Assembly: GCA_965262255.1 (NCBI GenBank)
Contig: OZ253505.1
Location: 1,550,001 to 1,614,000, forward strand
Origin: JANQQC01 sp965262255
GTDB taxonomy: Bacteria; Pseudomonadota; Alphaproteobacteria; Caulobacterales; Hyphomonadaceae
Direction: 5' to 3'
DNA: 64,000 nt
The position numbers and the translations under genes were made by a program. Shown here in pieces: positions 8,598 to 17,820 of this stretch (positions within the stretch are counted from its first letter, which is position 1; every line of letters starts with the position of its first letter). Below the pieces are notes generated by a model, which saw only the letters and a program-made list of their open reading frames with translations, did no database searches and had not been told where the DNA came from.

Positions 8598-10280
8598 CTA
8601 TGCTGTCTCCACTTCCGCTCGGTTAAGTTGCTCAGCCATGATTTCGCGCATTTCTATTTTTCTTATTTTGCCAGTAACAGTCATAGGAAATTCTTCGACA
8701 AAGGAGATGTGTTTGGGAATCTTGAAATGAGCGATTTGTCCCTGACAGAAAGCCTTGACGTCTTCGACGGTTAGCCCAGGACGTTTGAGTTGTATCCAAG
8801 CACACACTTCCTCTCCGTAACGGTCATCTGGTACGCCAAAAACTTGAACATCTAAGATATCGTCATGTTTGTACAGATACTCCTCAATTTCTCGAGGATA
8901 AATGTTCTCGCCGCCCCGAATTATCATGTCTTTAACTCGCCCGGTAATATTTACGTAACCGTCATCGTCCATCACACCAAGATCACCAGAATGCATCCAA
9001 TTTTGATCGTCAATTGCTTCGGCCGTGCGTTCCTCGTCGTTCCAGTAGCCTTGCATCACCGAATAGCCGCGGAATAAAATCTCACCTTGGACACCGCGTT
9101 CCACTGTCGCGCCGTCTGAATCAACCACTTTAGATTCTACGAACGGATGTACTTGTCCAACAGTTCCGACACGTTTTTCTAATGAGTCGTCTGGGAGGCT
9201 TTGGAAACTGAGAGGGCTAACTTCCGTCATTCCATAACCTATGGTGACGCTAGACATGTTCATCTCAGAAATAACCCGTTTCATGACTTCAACCGGACAA
9301 GGTGATCCGGCCATAATGCCGGTTTTGAGGTTGCTCAAATCAAATTTTTTGAACTCAGGATGATCAAGCTCTGCGATAAACATCGTAGGAACCCCATGCA
9401 AGGCGGTACATTTTTCCTCTGAAACCGCTCTTAACGTCGAGGTCGGATCAAATGCGTCGTCTGGGAAAACCATTGACGAGCCGTGCATCACGCATGTCAG
9501 GACACCGAGAACCATGCCGAAGCAGTGATACAAAGGAACAGGAATACAGAGCTTGCTTGAGGCATCAAATTCCATTCTCAAACCCGTGAAATAAGCGTTA
9601 TTAACGATGTTATGGTGCGTTAACGTAGCACCCTTGGGAAATCCTGTTGTTCCGCTCGTAAACTGTATGTTTATAGGGTCTTCGGGCTGTAAAGTACTCG
9701 CTGTTTCTTTCACTTGCGATAGTCTCTCTGGGGTACATCGGGCAACGACATCCTTAAATCTGAGAAAACCTTCGTGATGTTCGTCAGAGATAACGATTAA
9801 AGATTTTAGGTGGGGTAGGCGCTTGCTTTTCAAACTTTCTTCATCTCCTGCACCTAATTCAGGGGCGAGTTCACGGATCATCTCAACATAATTGCTGGTT
9901 TTGAATCTTTCGGCAAGTATTAAAGATTTACATTCGACTTTGTTTAGGGCGTATTCAATCTCTGAAACTCGATAGGCTGGATTGATATTCACCAAAACCA
10001 ATCCGAGCTTTGCTGTCGCTAGTTGTGTGAGTACCCATTCGGCGTTATTCGGCGACCAGATGCCAATGCGATCACCAACATTAAGTCCGAGAGTGCTCAT
10101 ACCAGCAGCGGCTTCGTCAACGGCGGCATTCAGTTCTGCGTAACTTAAACGAATCCCTTGATGACAAGAGACTAAGGCTTCCCTTTTACCGTGTAGTTTA
10201 GAAATGCGTTCAAGAGCTTTGCCTATTGTTTCGTAACACAACGGGTGATCGCTTATACCAGACACGTAGCTGAGCATCAT
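8598..10280 (-). CDS. AMP-binding acyl-CoA synthetase (FadD-like)
   Basis: A 560-residue ANL-superfamily enzyme that activates a carboxylic acid to acyl-AMP and then acyl-CoA. FTSGTTGFPKG at 207-217 is the ATP/AMP loop. YGMTEVSP, the hinge HSGDLGVMDDDGYVNITGRVKD and the C-terminal TVTGKIRK with the catalytic lysine are all present. Overall it resembles medium- or long-chain fatty-acyl-CoA ligases; the exact substrate cannot be read from the sequence. It is monocistronic and diverges from the small membrane-protein gene at 10400. Confidence 0.93.
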   Translation of the reverse strand: MMLSYVSGISDHPLCYETIGKALERISKLHGKREALVSCHQGIRLSYAELNAAVDEAAAGMSTLGLNVGDRIGIWSPNNAEWVLTQLATAKLGLVLVNINPAYRVSEIEYALNKVECKSLILAERFKTSNYVEMIRELAPELGAGDEESLKSKRLPHLKSLIVISDEHHEGFLRFKDVVARCTPERLSQVKETASTLQPEDPINIQFTSGTTGFPKGATLTHHNIVNNAYFTGLRMEFDASSKLCIPVPLYHCFGMVLGVLTCVMHGSSMVFPDDAFDPTSTLRAVSEEKCTALHGVPTMFIAELDHPEFKKFDLSNLKTGIMAGSPCPVEVMKRVISEMNMSSVTIGYGMTEVSPLSFQSLPDDSLEKRVGTVGQVHPFVESKVVDSDGATVERGVQGEILFRGYSVMQGYWNDEERTAEAIDDQNWMHSGDLGVMDDDGYVNITGRVKDMIIRGGENIYPREIEEYLYKHDDILDVQVFGVPDDRYGEEVCAWIQLKRPGLTVEDVKAFCQGQIAHFKIPKHISFVEEFPMTVTGKIRKIEMREIMAEQLNRAEVETA

Positions 10281-10399
10281 TGGATTCCTTCTAAAAAAAC
10301 GGGTTGTATGGAGGTGGTTTCAAAAAAGTAATAAGTATCTAGCGTAGCATCTCTTCTAATTATACTTTATTATATGCCTCTTAAATAATGGAGGATAAA

Positions 10400-10606
10400 A
10401 TGTCGGAAGCATTCCAATTTGTATTTATCACACTGGTTATCGTGTTTTGCGTACTCGGCGCTCTAGTGGCGACTGGATGGTTCGGATATACATTGGTTTT
10501 AGGTGTCTTAGCCATTCATCATGAGCATGGGGTGTGGGGATTTATACCATCAGGCATTCTCTGCTTTGGCGCTTTCGCTAGATGTCTACAAACAGCTAGA
10601 CAGTAA
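10400..10606 (+). CDS. Small two-helix membrane protein, unknown function
   Basis: A 68-residue protein with two hydrophobic segments (about residues 6-28 and 34-55) separated by a short HHEHG loop. ATG 10400 is preferred over ATG 10388 because GGAGG at 10390-10394 sits five bases upstream of it. Not recognised as a named family. It is divergent from the acyl-CoA synthetase gene and convergent with the TonB receptor gene. Confidence 0.6.
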   Translation: MSEAFQFVFITLVIVFCVLGALVATGWFGYTLVLGVLAIHHEHGVWGFIPSGILCFGAFARCLQTARQ

Positions 10607-10658
10607 TTGGCATGGCTCGTATATCTTTTCCTTCGGAGCTTTACGCTAGAGTTTGAAA

Positions 10659-13058
10659 TCAGAACTCATAGCGAACAGACGCGGTGAAGGTTCTTGGCCT
10701 TCCATAATACTGTTCAATCATTCCGAACAATCCGTCAAGCAAAACCCCGGATAGATCAAAAGTTTGAACTAGGTATTCCTCAGCGAGCAAGTTGTTCACT
10801 GCAAATCTAATCTCGTGAGTGCCGTTCCTGGGAGACCAACTCACTACTGCATTCGAGAGAGTATATCCATCTTCAACCGCTGCCGGCAGTTGGGTTAGGT
10901 TGAAAAAATGTTCAGATCGATAGTTAGCATTGAGCTGGAAAGCTAAGTTTCCGTCCCAATTTTGCACTGGAAATTGGTATCGAACCAGAAAGCCTATATC
11001 CCATTCGGGTGTTTGCACTGGTCGCGTTTCTTTTAGTGTAGCCGATATGCTATTGTCGCCAGGTAGGTTAATATCTTCGGTAACTCCTGGAACTTCGGTG
11101 ACAGTGGAGCTTATGTATCCGACACCAAGGAATAAGTCGAGTCCGTCTGCTGGCGCAGTTTGAAATTCTGCTTCAAATCCATAGTTCTCGGCTTTTGCGT
11201 TAAGAGTGAAGGTGTCTAGGCCAAGGAATGAAAATACTTGGTAATCTTTGTAGTCATAATAATATGTCGAAGCGTTAATCCGAGATCGTCCATCGGGGGT
11301 ATCCCACTTCAAACCTATTTCAAACGAACTTAGAACTTCCGGTTCATACTGAAGAAAGTCTTTAGAAGCCAATTCTGCAGTAGGTAGGGTCGGTGCGTTG
11401 AATCCTCCAGCGCGAACACCTTGATTCCAGCTTATGTAACCGAGGAAATTATCGTTCGGTTGATAGTCGAGTTGGATTCGAGCTGAAAAAAGATCATCAT
11501 TTTGTTCACTTTCAAACGGAGTCACGAGATCATCTAACTTTTCGACATTTGGAGAAAGTCCTGATACGGCAGTAGATGGAAATGTGACGAGTTGGTTTTT
11601 GTAGAGGAATGATTTTTCCTCCTGAATGGCTCGTAACCCGGCAGTCAGCTTGAATTGTTCATTTATCTGATAGTCGGCCTGAAAGAAGACAGAAATACTT
11701 TGACTATCTTGTTCATAGGGATTTCTTAAACCATTTGCGACATCAATAAGTGAGGGTTCTTCAATCAACTCGAAATACTTGTTGAGAAATCCAGGTGCTA
11801 TTGTTCCGTTAGAGTCGTTTATTCCAATATCCAAGTAGTAAACGCCGACAAACCAATTGAGTTTTTCTGCACCGCCTGCTAGGCGCAATTCTTGAGAAAT
11901 TTGTTTGGCATTTGTCGTGAGAAAGAAGTTGAAGAAATTTGTGGGAGACGCATCAGAGTCTTCTATGTAATCTCGCTCGGTCGTTTGCACGTCGCTAATA
12001 CTTGTGAGTTCCGTTTCACCTAATTGCCATCTGGCCGTAACAGTCGCCCCAGTTGTTTTAAGATAGTTGCGCCCTAGGAAATCGTATGCTCCAGCATACA
12101 CATCACCATCTAGATCGACATAGTTGTTGAGCAGAGGGTTTGGAGTTTTTGGTTGCGGGGTTCCATTAGCTCGGACAGCGCTTACATATTCAAAAAATCC
12201 AGTTCTGATGTCTTGTTCGCCAAAACGTAGATTTATTAAGGCATTGAAAGTTTCAGAGGGTTCCCAGACCACTTGTAAGCGGCTAGCATAATCATTTGAA
12301 TTATTTAATTTTTCGTTGGGTTTTAAGCGGTTAGTGATGTAGCCGTCTCCTTGCTTGGTCGACATGGAAAGTCGGAATGCCATTTGTTCTGAAACGGGGA
12401 GGTTGACGGCTCCTTCTAAAGAGAGAGTGTTGTAACTCCCCAAGGAGACTTTCGAATATCCGCCAAACTCCTCCTGTGGTTTCACAGTAACAAAGTGTAC
12501 CAATCCGCCCGTGGCGTTTCGTCCGTATAGAGTACCTTGTGGGCCTCGTAGAAGTTCGACTCGTTCGGTATCAAAGAGCATGAATCCGCTACCTGAGGAC
12601 TGACTGATATAAACTTCGTCGACGTAAAGAGCGACCGGGCTCTCTACATTTGTCGTGAAGTCACTGTTTGCCGCGCCGCGCATAGCGATAGCGTAATTGG
12701 ATTCACCATTCGGTTGTATTGTTGATACGCCGGGTGCAAGTAAAGTCACCTGTTGAGCGTTCTTAAACCCGAGAGCCTCAATTTGTTCGCCATCAAGTGC
12801 GCTTATCGAAATTCCGACATCTTGAATGTTTTCCTCTCGTTTTTGCGCTGTGACGATAACCGTTCCGAGAACGCGTTTTCTTTCAACTGAATCGTCTTCG
12901 TTCTCTGGCTGTTGCTCTTGCCCAGCTGCTAGAGGGAAACAAGCAAAAATGGGAAAAGCAAAGGCTAGCAACGTTCTTGCAAGGGTGTCGCGCCGAATTC
13001 GAACATTCAAATGGCCGGTGTGCCAATTGAAATTTTCCCTCAAATTTTGATAGTTCAT
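10659..13058 (-). CDS. TonB-dependent outer-membrane receptor, last gene of the amine dehydrogenase operon
   Basis: A 799-residue receptor. A signal peptide is followed by a plug domain with VIVTAQKREENIQDVGISIS, the VALYVDEVYI strand, ERVELLRGPQGTLYGRNATGG, and a barrel ending in the outer-membrane signature ASVRYEF. The start at 13058 is chosen for its GAGGA ribosome-binding site; an upstream ATG at 13103 overlaps the cytochrome stop by 8 bp. Its position directly after the cytochrome suggests co-transcription and uptake of a compound linked to amine oxidation, or of the metal the system needs. The ligand is unknown. Confidence 0.9.
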   Translation of the reverse strand: MNYQNLRENFNWHTGHLNVRIRRDTLARTLLAFAFPIFACFPLAAGQEQQPENEDDSVERKRVLGTVIVTAQKREENIQDVGISISALDGEQIEALGFKNAQQVTLLAPGVSTIQPNGESNYAIAMRGAANSDFTTNVESPVALYVDEVYISQSSGSGFMLFDTERVELLRGPQGTLYGRNATGGLVHFVTVKPQEEFGGYSKVSLGSYNTLSLEGAVNLPVSEQMAFRLSMSTKQGDGYITNRLKPNEKLNNSNDYASRLQVVWEPSETFNALINLRFGEQDIRTGFFEYVSAVRANGTPQPKTPNPLLNNYVDLDGDVYAGAYDFLGRNYLKTTGATVTARWQLGETELTSISDVQTTERDYIEDSDASPTNFFNFFLTTNAKQISQELRLAGGAEKLNWFVGVYYLDIGINDSNGTIAPGFLNKYFELIEEPSLIDVANGLRNPYEQDSQSISVFFQADYQINEQFKLTAGLRAIQEEKSFLYKNQLVTFPSTAVSGLSPNVEKLDDLVTPFESEQNDDLFSARIQLDYQPNDNFLGYISWNQGVRAGGFNAPTLPTAELASKDFLQYEPEVLSSFEIGLKWDTPDGRSRINASTYYYDYKDYQVFSFLGLDTFTLNAKAENYGFEAEFQTAPADGLDLFLGVGYISSTVTEVPGVTEDINLPGDNSISATLKETRPVQTPEWDIGFLVRYQFPVQNWDGNLAFQLNANYRSEHFFNLTQLPAAVEDGYTLSNAVVSWSPRNGTHEIRFAVNNLLAEEYLVQTFDLSGVLLDGLFGMIEQYYGRPRTFTASVRYEF

Positions 13059-13095
13059 TAGGATTCCTCGGCCGATAGAGCAGAAAAAAAAGTGA

Positions 13096-13611
13096 CTACT
13101 CATTCACAGAAATCGTTTGTGAGTTGGCAAAGTGATTTTTAATGTTTGTCATGATCACGGTGCGTGAATGTTCGATGTCGGTTCTTAGTGGCTTACTTCG
13201 GAGAGAATGTACTTCGTCTGCTGTGAAGATTTTCCAATCTTTGTTGAGATGGTCAGGATCTAATGAGACTAACATCCAATTGAGCAGTTCAGCTAATCTG
13301 TCATCGGAGAGCGGTGAACTCGAAACACCAGGGACGCGAACGATAAATTCGCGACCTCCTTCAACGAGAAGAAATTTTGATACTTCATTCTGTAGTTTTG
13401 GTATATCTCGTTTGGCTAAACCTTCACCATTTGGGCCGTGGCATCCTTGGCATTGCAACATCCAGTCGAAACTAGCCTGTGGTGTCAGGTAATCGGAGTA
13501 GTCTATCATTCCAGAAGTGGAGTTCGACTCCGCGCTCGCTACACTGCCCAAATTAAGGGCGACTCCGAGCACAAAAATTGCACAACACGTGGAGGCGGAC
13601 ACGGAAATCAT
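13096..13611 (-). CDS. Periplasmic mono-haem c-type cytochrome of the amine dehydrogenase operon
   Basis: A 171-residue protein with a signal peptide (residues 1 to about 27) and one haem-binding motif, CQGCH, at 54-58. The start ATG at 13609-13611 overlaps the mauA stop as ATGA, which fixes it; a longer frame to 13686 is an artefact. The second half contains PGVSSSPLSDDRLAELLNWML, but no clear methionine axial ligand. Aromatic amine dehydrogenase (aau) clusters are reported to carry a small mono-haem cytochrome after the light-chain gene, and this fits that pattern. Likely electron carrier or maturation factor. Confidence 0.85.
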   Translation of the reverse strand: MISVSASTCCAIFVLGVALNLGSVASAESNSTSGMIDYSDYLTPQASFDWMLQCQGCHGPNGEGLAKRDIPKLQNEVSKFLLVEGGREFIVRVPGVSSSPLSDDRLAELLNWMLVSLDPDHLNKDWKIFTADEVHSLRSKPLRTDIEHSRTVIMTNIKNHFANSQTISVNE

Positions 13612-14165
13612 TCGGAATCCAATGCAACGCCAGTAATGATCGCGGTCGTGCAATGATAGGCCTCGGTTGTACTTCCCAAACACCAATTGATATCATTGTT
13701 GGATTGCGGCCGAACCATTGGTTTGTCATCAAAATTATTAAAGCAATAGCAACGTCCACAAGAGTTTTGTCCGCAACAGTCATTGTATGAAATTATGTAG
13801 GAACGGCCATCAGCGGGATTCTGGCATGTGCCGATCCACGTGAGAAGGGACATTTCTGTTCCAGGAGGACATTTAGTGTGCGAACCGCCGCAACATGAGC
13901 ATAGAAAGCCATCGATCGCGCAGTATCGCCAATAATCACAACTTGTAGGGTCGCCGGGATCCTGCGGATTACTATTGGGCTGAGAGGCCACTCCCTCTTG
14001 TCCATTATCGTCGCTCGGACCAGCGCCTCTAGCGACAGGAAGTAGAGGAATTGCCGCGCTTCCAGCAATTAGTATACCGAGCCGAGAAAACAGACCACGC
14101 CGAGAAGTATTTTTGGCGAAAAGTCTAGCGACGTTTTCTGTTATGGAATCAAACTTATTGGACAT
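13608..14165 (-). CDS. mauA: Amine dehydrogenase light (beta) subunit, TTQ-containing
   Basis: 185 residues. The precursor has a twin-arginine type signal (SRRGLF at 21-26). The mature part is cysteine-rich (14 Cys) and matches methylamine/aromatic amine dehydrogenase light chains: CDYWRYCAIDGFLCSCCGG, TWIGTC and NDINWC. Trp110 and Trp161 fall at the two tryptophans that are converted to the tryptophan tryptophylquinone cofactor, and Asp129 in YNDCCG matches the catalytic aspartate. The enzyme oxidises primary amines to aldehyde plus ammonia in the periplasm. Whether it prefers methylamine or aromatic amines cannot be decided. The start overlaps the mauD stop as TAATG. Confidence 0.95.
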   Translation of the reverse strand: MSNKFDSITENVARLFAKNTSRRGLFSRLGILIAGSAAIPLLPVARGAGPSDDNGQEGVASQPNSNPQDPGDPTSCDYWRYCAIDGFLCSCCGGSHTKCPPGTEMSLLTWIGTCQNPADGRSYIISYNDCCGQNSCGRCYCFNNFDDKPMVRPQSNNDINWCLGSTTEAYHCTTAIITGVALDSE

Positions 14166-14788
14166 TAATCGTCCTCCATTGGGTTTGTTGACTGCGTTTT
14201 TCCGATGAATTCTTGAATTGAAGCCACATCTCGCTCTCTTGCTTCAATAAGGCTTTCTAAATGTTCACGGGTATTTACGAGACCGAAAGATGCAACTGTT
14301 CCATCTGAGGAAACGACTACGGCATAAGGAAGTTTGGCGACACCGAATGAAACGCCTAGCGCGTCCGAAATTACGTAGTTGAATTTATCGAGGCGTTCAG
14401 TTGCAACAAACTTCCGATGGATATCGAGATCATCTCCGGCACTGGCAAAAACAAGAGACAAGGACGATGCTTCGGCGCGAGAAAGCGAAATGGCGGCGGG
14501 GAGCAAGGTTTTACAAACGGGACAATTTGGCGCGATAAACATAACAAACGTGTCTTTCCCGTTTTTTGCTTCACCGCCTAAGGCTAATGTTCCCCCTTTT
14601 AATAGGGGATACTCTTTAGCTGGGACGAGATCGCCCTTTTTGAGAACAGAGTTTGTTGCCAATGCTCCTCCTGGAGCAACGCGCTCAAATAAAACTCCGA
14701 TCTGTCTCAACATAAGGATATTGAAAACGATGAGGATGATCACGATAATCCAAAGCAAAACTTGTGAGGCAAAAATGAGTTCAATCAT
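14165..14788 (-). CDS. mauD: MauD, thioredoxin-like disulphide factor for the light chain
   Basis: 207 residues. An N-terminal membrane anchor (about residues 3-30) precedes a thioredoxin-like domain with the redox motif CPVC in APNCPVCKTLLPA. MauD is needed for stability and disulphide formation of the light subunit. ATG 14788 is preferred: GAGG lies six bases upstream and the family starts MIELxFASQVLLW. The next ATG upstream is at 14800. Either start overlaps mauE, so translational coupling is likely. Confidence 0.93.
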   Translation of the reverse strand: MIELIFASQVLLWIIVIILIVFNILMLRQIGVLFERVAPGGALATNSVLKKGDLVPAKEYPLLKGGTLALGGEAKNGKDTFVMFIAPNCPVCKTLLPAAISLSRAEASSLSLVFASAGDDLDIHRKFVATERLDKFNYVISDALGVSFGVAKLPYAVVVSSDGTVASFGLVNTREHLESLIEARERDVASIQEFIGKTQSTNPMEDD

Positions 14789-15326
14789 CTTCGACCTCAT
14801 TCGATAACATTGCCTGAAGCCTTACGGACGATAGTTCGCTCATAGCAAAGTAGATCAAAGCGGCGCAAATGCTGAAACCGATAGCATTCATATACTCGAA
14901 TGCATTTGGTGGGATGTCGTAATCGGGCGCTACTGTCGATAGGGCGATGAAAGCCAGTGCTATATTGCGAACGGGCATCCACCATCTAATGGGCAGTACT
15001 TTATCACCCCATTCACATCCACATCCGGCATATATGCGACCCGTAAAATAACTCGTCGCGAGTACAATCGCGTAACCGAATAACAGAATCGCGGTAGCGA
15101 CCCCGACCCAAACTGCTTGCGGTGTCGAAATCCAAGCCAATGCTAGAAAAAATTCCGCGCCAGCAAGAAAGACTGTCAGAGGTTTTTCCAAAAACAGCGG
15201 AACGACCCCGTGACCACGGAGCGAGGCAAGAAACGCTCGTCTTGCTACGATCTTATGGGCTCCAGCTTGGGCAAGCAGAATGGCCATGAAAAAAGCTACG
15301 GAAAGGTAGAAGAGCGGCGCGATCAT
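14781..15326 (-). CDS. mauE: MauE, membrane protein for amine dehydrogenase light-chain maturation
   Basis: 181 residues with four or so hydrophobic segments and a DoxX/MauE-like fold. A cytosol/periplasm loop holds CGCEWGD. MauE works with MauD in export, folding and disulphide formation of the light chain. The start overlaps the mauB stop by 4 bp (ATGA) and the end overlaps mauD, which fits a single operon. No lesions are visible. Confidence 0.9.
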   Translation of the reverse strand: MIAPLFYLSVAFFMAILLAQAGAHKIVARRAFLASLRGHGVVPLFLEKPLTVFLAGAEFFLALAWISTPQAVWVGVATAILLFGYAIVLATSYFTGRIYAGCGCEWGDKVLPIRWWMPVRNIALAFIALSTVAPDYDIPPNAFEYMNAIGFSICAALIYFAMSELSSVRLQAMLSNEVEDD

Positions 15327-16567
15327 TGATTAATCTCAGACGCATGCAATAGGTAGAAAGTATTCGCTAGGAAGCCGCCAATTGAACGGATTTGCTCTTC
15401 GGTATTGAGATCATAAACATCAAGGGAAACGTTGACTTCGGTGGCAGAAGCGACGACAAGAATGGGTTCTTTTGTCTTCAGTGCCTCTATGGAAACGGCC
15501 CAAGCGTTTAACTTTATTTTTCGTACAACTTTCTTCGCAACCGGATCGAGTTCCCAAACTTCTTCACCGCCTAATTTGTGAAATCCAGGTTGAGCGTCGG
15601 CAAGCATGATTACGTAAAGTCGTCCATTTGGATCGGCTGTAATAAGCTGCCAGCCAGATGGCAGATAACCAGACTCTCCGACAAAATTCCATGTATTAAT
15701 TGGCTTAGGAGGTGAGGAACTAAAGTCTACTGAAATAAGTTGTCCGGTAAATGTCGGCCAATACATGGTATCGGCCACTCTCGCACCAGTCAGAAAGATT
15801 GGGTGATTATCAATATCGTGAAATTCTTCGGTTGAATGTTCCGATACGACTCTCCCTAGTGTGTCGAGATCGTATGCGACGGTTGCACCGTCCCCGCAGT
15901 TAAGAGCGAAACCTCGTTCGCGGTACGGGTAAATCATGCTACAACCGGGGATAGAAATCTCATTGACGACTCGGCGACGATTTAAGTCAACAACGATTAC
16001 TCCGCTGGAGGGGGTAAAAGAGTAGATAAATGCGAATGATTCGTCTAGCGATAGTTTCATATTTCCTTTGAGGGGTACATTTAGTCCGCGATTATTATTG
16101 GGCAGAATTACTTCGTGTTCCAATTTGAGGGAATTCGCGTCGTAAATGGCGAGCAAGTCCGTTCGATCGCCGCGAACGCCTCGGGAATAGAAAGTCTCGG
16201 CGACGTAAAGTTCATTTCGGGAAGAGGAATGCGCGAAAGCGGCAAATTGGCCCGCGCTTATTTGTCCTTTGAAGTTGCGATTCTCGGCAAGGGCATCAAA
16301 GACAACGACTCGGCCCGATATAAGTGACAGAAAGTTCAAATCGTGGACGAAGACGAAGCCGTTGTCGATTTTCTCAATTGTTTCATTGAGAAGCAGCTCT
16401 TCGGACGCGAGGGGTTGCGGATATAAGTCTGGTCGAGGAACCAACTGTTTAGTAGTGTCCGAATTACTGCCTTCAGACAACGTATCGCCGCCCGAACACG
16501 CTATTACTCCGAAGGCAAATGAGCCAACTGCGAGCATAGTGATGATTTTGTTAAGAGCGATTTTCAT
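15323..16567 (-). CDS. mauB: Amine dehydrogenase heavy (alpha) subunit, putative lipoprotein
   Basis: 414 residues, a beta-propeller heavy chain of the MauB/AauB type. Family-like segments include the C-terminal GGEEVWELDP blade. It assembles with MauA as alpha2beta2 in the periplasm and forms the substrate channel. ATG 16567 is preferred over TTG 16582. The N-terminus shows a lipobox-like VIAC with Cys24 followed by SGG and a Ser/Thr/Asn-rich linker, so this heavy chain may be membrane-anchored rather than soluble. It is the first gene of the operon; the promoter should lie at about 16570-16700. Confidence 0.9.
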   Translation of the reverse strand: MKIALNKIITMLAVGSFAFGVIACSGGDTLSEGSNSDTTKQLVPRPDLYPQPLASEELLLNETIEKIDNGFVFVHDLNFLSLISGRVVVFDALAENRNFKGQISAGQFAAFAHSSSRNELYVAETFYSRGVRGDRTDLLAIYDANSLKLEHEVILPNNNRGLNVPLKGNMKLSLDESFAFIYSFTPSSGVIVVDLNRRRVVNEISIPGCSMIYPYRERGFALNCGDGATVAYDLDTLGRVVSEHSTEEFHDIDNHPIFLTGARVADTMYWPTFTGQLISVDFSSSPPKPINTWNFVGESGYLPSGWQLITADPNGRLYVIMLADAQPGFHKLGGEEVWELDPVAKKVVRKIKLNAWAVSIEALKTKEPILVVASATEVNVSLDVYDLNTEEQIRSIGGFLANTFYLLHASEINQ

Positions 16568-16802
16568 AACCAATCTTTCCAATTAAGCCTGAAGATTAAA
16601 AGATGGGATGTTAGACCTAAAAAATCAAATATATGCTAAAACGAACGAGACAAACGGCAGTGGATTTATAGTTTTGTTGGTTAGTTCTATAGAAATGCCT
16701 AGCTGTCAGGCTTAGTACGAACACTTTACGTATAGAATCCTTAGTTCTAGGGTATTCACTTCATTTTTGAGACTTATGCAATTTATCGGATCGGAAAAAA
16801 TT

Positions 16803-16991
16803 ATGAACAAATTTTTACTTTCAGGCAAGGAGCTTGCCATATGTGTTCTTATTGGAATCGTTGGTGGGATAGGTAGTGGAGTGGTCACAATCTTGACAGG
16901 TTTCAGTGTTGGCATGACTGAGTTAGGGACTCTAACCGGGGTTGTCTGTGGCACAACCATTGTTATGCGGCGAAAGAAAACAGCAAACTGA
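16803..16991 (+). CDS. Possible small membrane protein
   Basis: 62 codons from ATG 16803 (the frame is open from 16767), with a purine-rich GGAAAAAA just upstream. Two hydrophobic stretches, rich in Gly and Val, are followed by a basic MRRKK end. No family recognised. It could be a real small membrane protein or a chance frame. Confidence 0.35.
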   Translation: MNKFLLSGKELAICVLIGIVGGIGSGVVTILTGFSVGMTELGTLTGVVCGTTIVMRRKKTAN

Positions 16992-17450
16992 ATTGGTATA
17001 GAATGAGGCTTCGAATGACGAGCTTTATTATTGCCCTCTTTGGAGTTTGCTTGGTCGGAAAAGTTGCCTTTTGCCGCTACTCGATATGAGAAGCAACATA
17101 TGGATTTCACTTTCCTCGTTTAAGGTTCAACGGTCGCATTGATCGTAAACAAAGAAAGAAGTCTACGTTCTGCAAAGAAGCCTTGAATGGAGGAAACCTA
17201 TGGGTACCCAAGTTCACAGTGAGGTTTAGAACTCTTACCATCGTCAGCATGCATGTGAGTCACTTCGAAAATTGTTTGGTGACCTTAACGGGGAAGTTAT
17301 GCAGGGTGCTTTAACAGTTTAGGCCGCAGTAACTGCCGTATTGATCGAGTGTCGATTCCGAAGAATGAGTTCGAAAATAATTTCTCGCCTATGAATCCGT
17401 TTAGACGGCTTGCTTCAATTTCAAATTTTGGACTATCAATTTCGTGAGTT
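16992..17450. other. Intergenic
   Basis: No gene recognised. It ends at the outer MITE of a nested pair. Confidence 0.4.
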
Positions 17451-17755
17451 GAGACTGTTGCTTAATGCCGTCAAAAGTAATGAATTACTGCGAATTTGGT
17501 TGAACTCGGTACAATCTCAGGCGATATCGTAAGGTTTGTCTACAATTTGAGACTGTTGCGCATTACGCAAACCCGATACGGGCATGCTGAAAATTTTGGA
17601 TTATTAGTAACTTTTAGTGCCAAAATCCCTCTTTTTGCCGATAAATTCACCAAGATTCAAGGAAAGACAGCGTGACAATTCTATTTCGCAACAGTCTCAA
17701 TTTTGAATTAAACTGAGGATTAATAGAGGCACCATCGATATTACACAACAGTCTC
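17451..17755. mobile_element. 150-bp MITE (copy 2) interrupted by another copy
   Basis: The ends are GAGACTGTTGC at 17451 and its complement ending at 17755, flanked by GAGTT and GTGTT (4 of 5 target-duplication bases match). The span of 305 bp equals one 150-bp unit plus the inner 150-bp element and its 5-bp duplication. Confidence 0.75.
17549..17698. mobile_element. 150-bp MITE (copy 3) nested inside copy 2
   Basis: Terminal inverted repeats GAGACTGTTGCGC and its near-complement, flanked on both sides by AATTT. Exactly 150 bp. It inserted into the older element at 17451-17755. Confidence 0.8.
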
Positions 17756-17820
17756 GTGTTGTTTAATATAGTTGATCGAGCATTGCCCAAAGTAGTTTAA
17801 CTTTTGAATTTAGGAACGTG

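Noticed and set aside
13612..13686. Longer start for the cytochrome gene
   Set aside because: The ATGA overlap with mauA and the signal peptide place the start at 13611.
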